A DNA stretch of 64,000 bases from Brucella pseudintermedia (GTDB lineage: Bacteria; Pseudomonadota; Alphaproteobacteria; Rhizobiales; Rhizobiaceae): the NCBI RefSeq assembly GCF_042697365.1, contig NZ_CP137604.1; one strand, given 5' to 3'. A program made the position numbers and the translations under genes. The notes beneath the pieces are model-generated. The model did not search any database. It saw only the letters and a program-made list of their open reading frames with translations, and had not been told where the DNA came from. This document shows positions 25,383 to 33,485 of the stretch, piece by piece. Position 1 is the first letter of the stretch; each line of letters starts with the position of its first letter.

Positions 25383-25501
25383 TTCAGCCCGAGCGAGCCT
25401 TAAAAAATGCATGATCGCGACTGCGGCCATGAAGCATTAACCAATATGAGCCAGTCTATAACGCCGGTCGAAGGAGCGAAAACGCAAAGGAAGATGACGT
25501 C

Positions 25502-26122
25502 ATGATGGCGAAACGACCATCAACAGCGCAGATGTCGCGGACACCTTCGCGCGAAGACCATCCCACCGCGTGGTTTGCCGTCGATCACGGTCCTGTCGAG
25601 GATGCCGAATTCGAGACTATCGTCCCGGCTTCGCCTCGCCGAAAATCCTTCTTCACCGTCATTTCGCAAAAGCCGTACGCATCGCGCAAATTCGCGTCCA
25701 AAACCGGTCCGACCAGCGAATGGCCAGGTTTCGGATACTGGGTCTTCGTCGCTCTTTGCGCGACAAGCGCCTTCTGGGTAGCGGGCGGATATACGCTGCT
25801 TGCCGACAAACCGGCTTCTCGCGGACAGCCGCTGCTGCCACTGGTTCCAGCGCTTCAGCTGACCGACCTCAAAACCAACATGCCGGAGAATAGCGATGTT
25901 CTGAGCGTCGGCGGGCGCATTCGCAACACCACCTCGGAAGAACGCATTGCGCCTCCGCTGATCGTCGTAATCACCTACAGCAACGGCAGCAAACGGGAAC
26001 GCCGTCTGGCTTCGGGAGAAACGATGCTGAAACCCGGCGAATATATCGAATTCGAGACGATGCTGCCCGCGCTGCGCGGCACCATCGAAAAAGTCGACGT
26101 CCGACTGGCGGAGCGGGCTTAG
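25502..26122 (+). CDS. DUF3426-like membrane protein (MJ0042-type relative)
   Basis: A 206-residue protein with a polar N-terminal part, one membrane helix at about 78-100 (GYWVFVALCATSAFWVAGGY), and a C-terminal beta domain (about 115-205) with LSVGGRIRNTTSEERIAPPLIV and PGEYIEFETMLPA. That domain resembles DUF3426, which in many alphaproteobacteria is fused to an N-terminal MJ0042 zinc ribbon. Here the zinc ribbon cysteines are missing. Function is unknown. It is divergent from ftsEX and shares the intergenic region with the CtrA box. An AAGGAAG ribosome site precedes the start. Confidence 0.75.
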   Translation: MMAKRPSTAQMSRTPSREDHPTAWFAVDHGPVEDAEFETIVPASPRRKSFFTVISQKPYASRKFASKTGPTSEWPGFGYWVFVALCATSAFWVAGGYTLLADKPASRGQPLLPLVPALQLTDLKTNMPENSDVLSVGGRIRNTTSEERIAPPLIVVITYSNGSKRERRLASGETMLKPGEYIEFETMLPALRGTIEKVDVRLAERA

Positions 26123-26157
26123 CAGGCGCGGCTCACAAAACGCTGGTGGATTGTTTG

Positions 26158-26430
26158 CTACTGCCAGCAGCCGAGATTGCGACCCTTGAGGTTGTGCGAG
26201 TCGATCTCGACCACAAGGCGCGGATCTTCACGCAGGAGGACCAATGTCGTGCGCTGCTTGAGGTCGATCTTCTGCCAGCCTGCGCATTCGGTCGGCATGG
26301 GACTGCTGTCGATCTTCACTTTTTCGGTCCACGCCGTCGCCGTACAGCCGGACAGGGCTGCAACGATCGGAACGATTTTGGCTGTCCCGGAAACGAGCCT
26401 TTGCGCTTTCGTCCCACGATGAGTGTTCAA
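26158..26430 (-). CDS. Small orphan lipoprotein, outer-spanin-like
   Basis: A TTG start at 26430 with GGAG nine bases upstream gives a 90-residue lipoprotein precursor: a basic start, a hydrophobic stretch (IVPIVAALSGC) with a lipobox Cys, then a short mature part ending in IDSHNLKGRNLGCWQ. A Cys, then Trp, then a His-Asn and a final Cys-Trp recall the small o-spanin (Rz1-like) lipoproteins of phages that attack alphaproteobacteria. No other phage gene is near. The in-frame ATG-like start at 26505 gives a poor signal peptide. Identity is tentative. Confidence 0.45.
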   Translation of the reverse strand: MNTHRGTKAQRLVSGTAKIVPIVAALSGCTATAWTEKVKIDSSPMPTECAGWQKIDLKQRTTLVLLREDPRLVVEIDSHNLKGRNLGCWQ

Positions 26431-26599
26431 GGCTGACAACTCCAATCTGCCCCGCGAACCACCCGCCAATCGCTTCTGCGATGGAGAGCGTCGCCCGTTC
26501 GACATCTGTGCTTATAACGTGCCGCGCTCCCTTTCCGCAATATAGCCGAACGGGTTTACCGGCTTTAAAAAAAGCTCGGTCCGACAACGTTGAAGGCAC
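26228..26599 (-). CDS. Questionable ORF with DUF982-like start
   Basis: A GTG-started frame of 123 codons overlapping the lipoprotein gene in another frame. Its first 45 residues, with FKAGKPVRLYCGKG and ISTDVERATLSIAEAIGGW, follow the DUF982 pattern (PV, a basic turn, Ala-rich helix, Trp). After about residue 55 the sequence stops looking like a protein and is antisense/shadow of the lipoprotein frame. This may be a degenerate DUF982 gene. No good ribosome site is seen. Confidence 0.22.
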   Translation of the reverse strand: MPSTLSDRAFFKAGKPVRLYCGKGARHVISTDVERATLSIAEAIGGWFAGQIGVVSLEHSSWDESAKARFRDSQNRSDRCSPVRLYGDGVDRKSEDRQQSHADRMRRLAEDRPQAAHDIGPPA

Positions 26600-26807
26600 A
26601 CCGGAACCCGAATTAGAAGAGATATAAAAGCAGAACCGAATATAATAAGAATAGCCTCCCTATTTACTGGAACGATGGGATAAATCCACAGGAAACGAAC
26701 ATCGACAAGCAAGTTAAACATGGCTGTAGAAAGAAAAAGGCGATTATATGCTTCTTGCTAAATGATTCGCATGCAGCAGTTTCACTACACCAACCCTGGG
26801 GATTTCC
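26431..26807. other. AT-richer, poorly coding stretch before aqpZ
   Basis: This stretch is clearly richer in A and T than the flanking genes, especially 26600-26760 (AATTAGAAGAGATATAAAAG and similar). The only frames are the doubtful DUF982-like one and a 69-residue hydrophobic minus-strand frame at 26512-26721 that I do not trust. It should hold the aqpZ promoter. Base composition suggests a remnant of acquired DNA, together with the spanin-like lipoprotein. Confidence 0.5.
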
Positions 26808-27494
26808 ATGCTGAACAAATTGTCGGCTGAATTTTTCGGCACATTCTGGCTCGTTTTCGGAGGCTGCGGCAGCGCGGTCCTCGCCGCGGCCTTTCCTGAG
26901 CTGGGCATTGGCTTTCTGGGCGTAGCCTTCGCCTTTGGTCTGACGGTCCTGACCATGGCCTATGCCGTCGGCGGCATTTCCGGTGGCCATTTCAATCCTG
27001 CCGTTTCGTTGGGACTCGTGGTTGCAGGCCGCCTTCCGGCTAAAGACCTTGTCCCTTATTGGGTTGCGCAGGTCCTGGGGGCCATCGCGGCCGCGGCCGT
27101 GCTTTTCCTGATCGCTTCTGGCAAGGATGGCTTCACCCCCGGAGGATTTGCATCGAACGGTTATGCCGAGCTTTCGCCGGGCGGCTATAGCATGATGGCG
27201 GCCCTGCTTATTGAAATCGTCCTCACGGCGTTTTTCATCATCATCATTCTCGGATCGACCTCTTCGCTGGCGCCGGCTGGCTTTGCTCCGATCGCCATCG
27301 GCCTTGGCTTGACTCTGATCCACCTGATTTCGATCCCGGTCACCAATACCTCCGTCAATCCGGCTCGCTCGACCGGCGTTGCCCTGTTTGCCGAAACGGC
27401 AGCACTCGGCCAGCTTTGGCTGTTCTGGGTTGCACCGCTTGTCGGCGCCGCCATCGGCGCAATCATCTGGAAAGGCTTGCTCGGCAAGGATTGA
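26808..27494 (+). CDS. aqpZ: Aquaporin Z
   Basis: A 228-residue inner membrane water channel with six helices and the two NPA boxes at Asn63-Pro-Ala (HFNPAVS) and Asn184-Pro-Ala (SVNPARS). The selectivity filter residues read Phe43, His172, Thr181 and Arg187, the narrow, water-selective set of AqpZ rather than a glycerol channel. It appears monocistronic, with an AT-rich promoter region upstream and a hairpin terminator downstream. Confidence 0.96.
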   Translation: MLNKLSAEFFGTFWLVFGGCGSAVLAAAFPELGIGFLGVAFAFGLTVLTMAYAVGGISGGHFNPAVSLGLVVAGRLPAKDLVPYWVAQVLGAIAAAAVLFLIASGKDGFTPGGFASNGYAELSPGGYSMMAALLIEIVLTAFFIIIILGSTSSLAPAGFAPIAIGLGLTLIHLISIPVTNTSVNPARSTGVALFAETAALGQLWLFWVAPLVGAAIGAIIWKGLLGKD

Positions 27495-27512
27495 TTCCGA
27501 AATGGCAGCAAG

Positions 27513-27540
27513 GGAAAGGCCGGCTCAAACCGGCCTTTCC
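27513..27540 (+). terminator. Terminator hairpin after aqpZ
   Basis: GGAAAGGCCGG (27513-27523) pairs perfectly with CCGGCCTTTCC (27530-27540) around a six-base loop, 19 bases after the aqpZ stop. The T-tract is short, but the 11-pair stem is strong. Confidence 0.65.
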
Positions 27541-27712
27541 TGCGTTCAGGGTTGTGCCGCAATTCCTGCCAGCACCCCACAAAATAGTTCCATAAAGTGG
27601 TTCCGATCATGGGAGGGATGCTGTAAGTAACATCTAATTTCTTGGTGTCACGCATTGTCCGACGCAAGGTCGCTTCGCGCTTTTGCTGGAAATGCCTCAG
27701 ATGTAATGAGCA

Positions 27713-28954
27713 ATGTCTCCCGCAACCGACGCTTCCTCTGCTGATCGTTACGCAGCATTCCGACACTCTGCCTTCAAAAAATATTGGGGCGCCCGTTTCC
27801 TGAGCGCTTTTGCGGTCCAGATCGTAAGCGTCTCGGTCGGCTGGCAGATCTACGACCTGACACGCGACGCGTTCAATCTGGGCATGGTCGGCCTGGTGCA
27901 ATTTCTGCCGTCCCTATTGCTCGTTCTGGTGACCGGTGCCGCCGCCGACCGCTTCGGCAGACGCTTCATCATGGGTCTTTCGCTCATTCTGGAAGGCATC
28001 GTGACGGCATTGCTGCTCGGCCTGACGCTCGCAGGCCTGTTTGAGCCCCTGACCGTCTTTGCGGCACTGACACTTTTCGGCGTGGCGCGCGCGTTTCTCG
28101 GTCCCTCCTCCGCATCGCTCGTGGTGAACCTGGTGCCGACAGAGGATTTCGCCAACGCCGTTTCATGGAATTCGTCAGCATGGCAGGTGGCAACAATCGT
28201 CGGTCCGGTTGCAGGCGGTCTGCTTTACGGGATTTCGCCGGTGGCGGCCTATTCCGTAGCAACTGTCTTCCTGCTGATCGGTTCCGTGCTCATCTTCTCC
28301 ATCCCCAGACCAAGGCAGCACACCCTTGCAGAACGGCGTTCGCTGACGAGCATGCTGGCTGGCTTCCGTTATATCTGGAAGGAAAAGATTGTCCTCGGCG
28401 CGATTTCACTGGATCTCTTCGCCGTTCTCCTCGGCGGAACAGTGGCCCTCCTGCCAATTTATGCGCGCGATATCCTTGATCTCGGACCTTGGGGACTCGG
28501 ACTGCTGCGCTCCGCACCCGGAATTGGCGCCGTTCTGACGGCTGTCTGGCTGGCCGGACATCCCATCCGCGACCATGCAGGCCGCGTGATGTTTCTATTC
28601 GTCGGTCTCTTCGGCTTCTTCAATATAATTTTCGGCGTTTCTACCCTGACATGGCTGTCGGTCGTTGCCCTCGCGCTTGCGGGCGCCGCTGACATGATCA
28701 GCGTCTATATCCGGGAAACCCTGATGCAATTGTGGACGCCCGACCACGTGCGCGGTCGCGTCAATGCAGTGAACATGGTCTTTGTCGGCGCATCGAATGA
28801 GTTGGGGGAATTCCGCGCCGGGCTTATGGCCGCGGCCATCGGCGCCGTTCCCGCCGTAGTCATCGGTGGACTGGGATCGATTGCCGTTGCCGTCGTCTGG
28901 GCTGCAATGTTCCCGCAATTGCGCAAGGCACGACACCTGCAGGGGCGAACCTGA
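27713..28954 (+). CDS. MFS transporter, EntS-like (MFS_3)
   Basis: A 413-residue major facilitator with twelve helices, of the EntS-type MFS_3 group. The N-terminal FRHSAFKKYWGARFLSAFA, VTGAAADRFGRRFIMGLSL (the loop 2-3 motif) and LWTPDHVRGRVNAVNMVFVGASNELGEFRAG near the C-terminus are typical. Group members export siderophores or drugs; substrate here is unknown, and no siderophore genes are nearby. ATG at 27713 is the only reasonable start. It is convergent with the TerB gene. Confidence 0.9.
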   Translation: MSPATDASSADRYAAFRHSAFKKYWGARFLSAFAVQIVSVSVGWQIYDLTRDAFNLGMVGLVQFLPSLLLVLVTGAAADRFGRRFIMGLSLILEGIVTALLLGLTLAGLFEPLTVFAALTLFGVARAFLGPSSASLVVNLVPTEDFANAVSWNSSAWQVATIVGPVAGGLLYGISPVAAYSVATVFLLIGSVLIFSIPRPRQHTLAERRSLTSMLAGFRYIWKEKIVLGAISLDLFAVLLGGTVALLPIYARDILDLGPWGLGLLRSAPGIGAVLTAVWLAGHPIRDHAGRVMFLFVGLFGFFNIIFGVSTLTWLSVVALALAGAADMISVYIRETLMQLWTPDHVRGRVNAVNMVFVGASNELGEFRAGLMAAAIGAVPAVVIGGLGSIAVAVVWAAMFPQLRKARHLQGRT

Positions 28955-28977
28955 CTGTTGAAACCGACCCCGGATCG

Positions 28978-29457
28978 TCAGGAAGTGGACGCGCTGCGGT
29001 TCGCCTTATCCATCCGATCCTGTATGGCATTCCGGTCATCGTGACTGATGCCAACCAGTTCGGCCACCCGCCACATCACGTCTGCCTCGACTTCGCTCAC
29101 CTTGCCGTCGGCATAGACCATGTCCCACATCAGACCGATCAGGTCGAGCCGCGCCTGATAGTCAAGCTGCCGCTTCAGAACAGACGTGAAATCTGACAGG
29201 TCAATGGCTTCCTGATCGGCTTTTTCCGCAGCACGGATCAGCTGCTTCAGACTGTCGCCTTTCAGATCATATTTCAGCGACAACATGGAAGAGAGCTTCT
29301 TGCGCTCGCTTTCCCGCGTTTCACCGTCGGCATCCATGATGTGATAAAGCAGGGCGGCAGCAGCCAGTCGCGGGTCGTCATTGGAAAATTTTTCATTCCG
29401 GTCACGAAAACCGCTGGCCGGAAGCTCTTTTAGAAAATCCAGAAAACGATCGAACAT
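28978..29457 (-). CDS. TerB-like domain protein
   Basis: A 159-residue cytoplasmic protein of the TerB/DjlA helical family. Two matching acidic motifs, MDADGETRESE (about 41-51) and YADGKVSEVE (about 115-124), are the metal-binding repeats of TerB. TerB proteins occur in tellurite-resistance operons, but stand-alone copies such as this have no known role, and no other ter gene is here. It lies downstream of hemY on the same strand, separated by 181 bases with a perfect inverted repeat. Confidence 0.88.
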   Translation of the reverse strand: MFDRFLDFLKELPASGFRDRNEKFSNDDPRLAAAALLYHIMDADGETRESERKKLSSMLSLKYDLKGDSLKQLIRAAEKADQEAIDLSDFTSVLKRQLDYQARLDLIGLMWDMVYADGKVSEVEADVMWRVAELVGISHDDRNAIQDRMDKANRSASTS

Positions 29458-29559
29458 TCAACCTCGCTGCCACATTCAAAGCTTGCCGGCCATATCAGCG
29501 GCGTTGGCATATTTTCATCAACAAGATTGAAGGTAACGGGCTCAGCACGTCGCGCAAGG

Positions 29560-29588
29560 CGGTAAACGGCCTATACAACCGTTTACCG
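29560..29588. repeat. Perfect 10-bp inverted repeat between hemY and terB
   Basis: CGGTAAACGG (29560-29569) and CCGTTTACCG (29579-29588) are perfect complements with a nine-base spacer. The site lies 102 bases before the terB-like start and 50 bases after the hemY stop. No T-run follows on either strand. It could be an operator for the terB-like gene or an RNA hairpin ending the hem operon. Confidence 0.6.
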
Positions 29589-29638
29589 TCCAAGAGTTGC
29601 GCTGCGTTGTTTTTCGGCAACGATCAGCGAAGGCAGAA

Positions 29639-31300
29639 TCAAAAAAGCCGCAATCCGCTCTGCGCCTTTTGCGTAGTTTTGCTTTTATCGACGCCCGGAT
29701 CATCCACCACGATATGCGCGTGACGCTGCTCATCCTCAGAATCCGTTGCGCCAGCAACGTCGTCGACCAGAGGCGGCTTCATCTCTTGCAACTGAGGCGC
29801 CGGAGGCACCGAGCGCGCTTTGACCGGCTCGGCTGCGGGCACGACGACTTCGGCTTCCTCAACATCGCGAACAGCCGGCTTGTGCTCAGGCCGGGCGGCT
29901 GCAGCCATCGCGTCGGCCTTTTCCCTCGGCTTTGGCAGAACAATCGGATTGTCCGGTTTCGTTTCCACCGGCCCCTTGATTTCGGGTTTTTCCGCCTCGA
30001 TGGCTGGAGCGAGTTCCACCACCGGAACCTTCCACTCGAAACTGTTCAGCCGCCCCGTGACCGGCGATACCGGCGACCATTGTTCGGAAACATAGCCGTC
30101 GGCGGTCCACGCAGGATCGCGCGGCGCCCTGACGGCGCGCGCCAGCCACTCGCGAACCTTGCCCTGATCGCCGGTTTCGGCCTCTTCGATGTCGGCGAGC
30201 AATAGATAGGCGCTCTCGCGGGGGGAGGCGCGCAGAACCTGCTCGGCATTGTCGCGGGCAAGACGATAATCACCCGCCTCGTAAGCCGCACGCGCCAGAG
30301 CAAGACTACCTTCGGCATTGTTGGAGCGCAACGATACGAGATGCCTTGCACGCTTCAGGCGGTCCTGGGCTGTATCGCCCGATCGAGCATAGACGTAGGT
30401 TGAAGCGATATCGGGATGCGGAACCCGTTTCCAGGCCGCCTCCAGAATTTTCGAGCCTTTCCGGATATCGCCATCGGAAAATAGCGCGCGTGCCGCAACC
30501 ACGGCGGCAGGCACCAGATCGGGTGCGAGCTTGTTCGCCTCCAGCGCGAGCGTCCGTGCCTGCGCATGATCGACATCGACAACCGCCATCGCCTTGGCGG
30601 TCAAAAGCGCGGCACGTTCCTTCTTCACCACATCCTTGCCATGGGCGAGCGCCTGCTTGCGTGCATCGACGAGCTTCAACGCCGCATCCCAATCGCCCTC
30701 CGCGCAAAGCTGGCCCATCATCGCCGACGAGGCCCATTCAAGTTGCGGAGCTTGGGCGGAGGCTTCAGCGGCATAATGACGGGCGGCGTCGCGAGCGCCA
30801 ACGCGCTGCGCTTCGATATAAAGCCCACGCAAGCCGAGCAGCCGTGTCTCAGGATCGTCCACCATCGCCTCGAAACCCTTGCGGGCATCTTCCGTGCGCC
30901 CTTCGAGCATAGCGGTCTGTGCTTCCAGAAGCTTTATCAGCGGCTCCTGATCGGAACTCAGCAACTGACCAGCCTGCTTCGTCATGCGGCGCGCGGCTTC
31001 GGCATCCCCGGCACCGGCCGCAATCAATCCGGTCGAAAGCGATTGATAGCCCCGGTCTCGCTTGCGTGCACGAAAATGACGGCGCAGCGTGTAGGGGGAC
31101 TGGATAATGCTTTTGACCAGCCACCACAGGATGAGGATGGCCGCGACAAGCGCCACGATCCCTGCAACGGCGGTAATCAGCGGCACATTGTAATGGTTGC
31201 CCGCGAAAGTGACGTCGAGTTCGCCCGGACGGTCCGCAAGCCATGCAAAACCGAAGCCAAGGGCAGCAACGATGACGAGATAGAACAGGACCCGCAACAT
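29639..31300 (-). CDS. hemY: HemY family membrane protein with TPR domain
   Basis: A 553-residue inner membrane protein with two N-terminal helices (about 3-20 and 40-66) and a HemY_N domain with LDVTFAGNHYNVPL, then tetratricopeptide-like helical repeats (about 110-400) and a Pro/Ala/Glu-rich tail. This is the enterobacterial-type HemY found in hem operons, not the protoporphyrinogen oxidase of the same name; its role in haem synthesis is unproven. It ends the hemC-hemD-mitofilin-like-hemY set, 11 bases after the mitofilin-like gene. Confidence 0.92.
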   Translation of the reverse strand: MLRVLFYLVIVAALGFGFAWLADRPGELDVTFAGNHYNVPLITAVAGIVALVAAILILWWLVKSIIQSPYTLRRHFRARKRDRGYQSLSTGLIAAGAGDAEAARRMTKQAGQLLSSDQEPLIKLLEAQTAMLEGRTEDARKGFEAMVDDPETRLLGLRGLYIEAQRVGARDAARHYAAEASAQAPQLEWASSAMMGQLCAEGDWDAALKLVDARKQALAHGKDVVKKERAALLTAKAMAVVDVDHAQARTLALEANKLAPDLVPAAVVAARALFSDGDIRKGSKILEAAWKRVPHPDIASTYVYARSGDTAQDRLKRARHLVSLRSNNAEGSLALARAAYEAGDYRLARDNAEQVLRASPRESAYLLLADIEEAETGDQGKVREWLARAVRAPRDPAWTADGYVSEQWSPVSPVTGRLNSFEWKVPVVELAPAIEAEKPEIKGPVETKPDNPIVLPKPREKADAMAAAARPEHKPAVRDVEEAEVVVPAAEPVKARSVPPAPQLQEMKPPLVDDVAGATDSEDEQRHAHIVVDDPGVDKSKTTQKAQSGLRLF

Positions 31301-31311
31301 CGCCCCGCCTC

Positions 31312-32667
31312 CTATTGGCCGGAAGAGGCCGGAGCCCCACCGGTTTCATCTGCGGACGTCTTGGGTTTCAAGCTGTCGGCGACGAGCTGCTGCACAAGCG
31401 CATCGGCATCACGCCGTGCCCGCATCTGATCGGCAAACTCCTGCGAGGTCGCCTTGGCATCGGCGGGCAGCTGTTCCCACTCGGTGAGCGCACGCTCCAG
31501 ATCACCAGCCTGAAGGGCTGCTTCCATACGGGCAGTGATCGGTCCAACGCCGGTTCCGCTGACATTGCCCGCAACCGGGCGCACGCTTACCAATCCTCTG
31601 GCGCTGGCGACGAGCTGGTCCCAAATTCCGGCATCGGCAGGCAGTTTGTTCTCGGTCGCGACAATCCGGTTTGCGACGGCGCCGAACCATGCATTCAAAT
31701 CTGCTACAGTCGGAACGCCCTTGTCGGCATGGGCGCGCAACTGTTCGATGGCCGTTTCATCTGGCACGACAGACGCGTAGGTGTCGAGCTCCGCCTTGAA
31801 CGAACCACCACGATCAATCGCCATTTTCAGCGCATTCGCCGCGATGAGCGCCGTCGCGTCGGGCTGGCGTGAAGCCTCACTGACCTTTTCCTGCAAGGAG
31901 GTCAGTTTCGATTCGAGCGATGAAATCGTGCCGCTGTTCCCGGTCACTCCGGCTGTTGCCTCGTCGGCCCGGCTCTGTGCCGCCGAAAGCTTGCTTTCCA
32001 GCGCATCAAGCCGTGCGGACAAGGCAGTAGTATCCTCGGCCTGCTGCCCGGCTTCCTTCGGCAAGGCCGCCATTTGCTGCTGGAGGTCGGCGAAGGAGCC
32101 CGCGACTGCCTCTGCCTTGATTTCAGCCGCCTGAACATTCTTTTCCAGCGCCGCAAGCTGTGCCCGGCTTGCATCGTCAAGCGGAGCCGGTGCCGGATTA
32201 CTGCGCAGATTGGCGATCTGCTGTTCCATATGCGCCAGCTGTTCCGCCGTCACTTTCGCGCCGGGTGACGGGACGACATTGCCCCATTGCAGCGCCAGCA
32301 GACCGCCAAGGCCGATCACGCCGCCGGCAATACCAGCCAGAAGATGCGACGCGCCCGCACCGCTTTTTTGCGCAGGCTGTTGGATTTCCGGTTTCACACC
32401 CGATGTAAAGGGCGGTCCGGCATAGGTTGTATTTTCCGGCTTTTCAGTTTTGGCGGGCTTTTCGGCGGTTGACGATTCCCCTTTCGGCGGTACCGGCTTT
32501 GCGGTTTCCGTCTTCAGGCTCTCGGTTTTTGAAAAGGTTCCTACTGGTTCCGCGTCCGGTGTCGCCTTCGCCGGTTCGTCAACCCGCTTCACATCCGAGG
32601 GATCGAGATTAATCGTCACGGGGTTGCGGGCAGGTTTGGAATGTCGCGGAGTGCCGGATTTCGCCAT
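31312..32667 (-). CDS. COG4223/mitofilin-like membrane protein
   Basis: A 451-residue protein with a Pro/Lys-rich cytoplasmic start (to about 110), one membrane helix at about 112-132 (LLAGIAGGVIGLGGLLALQW), a long coiled coil (about 140-270) and a helical C-terminal domain resembling mitofilin/Mic60. In alphaproteobacteria such genes lie in the hem operon beside hemY, as here, and are considered Mic60 relatives that shape inner membranes. Start at 32667 (MAKSGTP) is chosen over 32742 since the extra residues are unrelated. Function is inferred from family and position. Confidence 0.87.
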   Translation of the reverse strand: MAKSGTPRHSKPARNPVTINLDPSDVKRVDEPAKATPDAEPVGTFSKTESLKTETAKPVPPKGESSTAEKPAKTEKPENTTYAGPPFTSGVKPEIQQPAQKSGAGASHLLAGIAGGVIGLGGLLALQWGNVVPSPGAKVTAEQLAHMEQQIANLRSNPAPAPLDDASRAQLAALEKNVQAAEIKAEAVAGSFADLQQQMAALPKEAGQQAEDTTALSARLDALESKLSAAQSRADEATAGVTGNSGTISSLESKLTSLQEKVSEASRQPDATALIAANALKMAIDRGGSFKAELDTYASVVPDETAIEQLRAHADKGVPTVADLNAWFGAVANRIVATENKLPADAGIWDQLVASARGLVSVRPVAGNVSGTGVGPITARMEAALQAGDLERALTEWEQLPADAKATSQEFADQMRARRDADALVQQLVADSLKPKTSADETGGAPASSGQ

Positions 32668-32748
32668 GGATCCTCTCGAAGTACCAATTGGTTGTCTCAA
32701 CTCTAACAGATAAAATCGCCAGATGAAGGAAGGTTGCGCCAAAATGAG

Positions 32749-33483
32749 TCAAAGTTTGGCGAACAGCCGGAAAAGTCCCTCCTCATCCGGATGGTCCGCA
32801 ACAAGCGCGTTCGCCCGCCAGACGGGCGGCAATCGATCAGCTACGCGGAGGGAAATGCACAAAAAGCGCGTTTTTTTATCAAAAGGCGGTTCGACTCTGC
32901 GCATCGCATCCACAAAGCTCGTCGCCGCAACACCGGAATAGAGCATGACTGCGGCAAAAGGCGCATCGCCCAGCGCAGTTTGGAGGGACGCGGCCGTGTA
33001 AGCAATCGTCTCGGTGTCGTAGACATCGACAACATGCATATCGAGTTTTGCGGCCCGCATCTGGTCCTCGAAAACCGGCTGGCGCACCCGTCCGGCGAGA
33101 TAAAGGATACGAGCTTTTTCTGGAAGTTCGCGCTGCATGGTCGCCGCAAGCCGAACAGCGTCGCCGCCGCCATCAATCACGCTGCCGAAACCGGCCTTCC
33201 GCGCTGCCTGCGCCGTTCCCTGCCCCACGGCAAAGAGCGGCAGGTCAAGAAACGGCTTCAGCTGTTCCATGTCCATGTGGTGAAAGGCATTCGCGCTTGT
33301 CACTGTCAAAGCCGCAAATGGACCGGCGGGCACAGCAAAAGAAAGCGCAACGGTCCGGCTCAGCGGAAGCAAAACCGCCTCATAGCCTTTTGACGCCAGT
33401 CTCGCGGCAGTCGGGGTGCCTGCCGGTTGCGGCCGCGTTACCAAAACCCGGCCAAGAGATGCGATGAGTGCAGGTCCCGCCAA
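32749..33483 (-). CDS. hemD: Uroporphyrinogen-III synthase
   Basis: HemD closes and inverts ring D of hydroxymethylbilane to form uroporphyrinogen III. The 244-residue protein has the expected N-terminus RVLVTRPQPAGTPTAARL and the second-domain segments ILYLAGRVRQP and YSGVAATSFVDAM. HemD diverges strongly, so position matters: it follows hemC by 2 bases. The start is unclear: the TTG at 33483 gives ten residues before RVLVTR, which is about where the family begins, and no ATG is available nearby. Confidence 0.9.
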   Translation of the reverse strand: MAGPALIASLGRVLVTRPQPAGTPTAARLASKGYEAVLLPLSRTVALSFAVPAGPFAALTVTSANAFHHMDMEQLKPFLDLPLFAVGQGTAQAARKAGFGSVIDGGGDAVRLAATMQRELPEKARILYLAGRVRQPVFEDQMRAAKLDMHVVDVYDTETIAYTAASLQTALGDAPFAAVMLYSGVAATSFVDAMRRVEPPFDKKTRFLCISLRVADRLPPVWRANALVADHPDEEGLFRLFAKL

Positions 33484-33485
33484 AT

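Noticed and set aside
26512..26721. A 69-residue hydrophobic minus-strand frame before aqpZ
   Set aside because: Isolated, AT-driven, with no ribosome site or family features.
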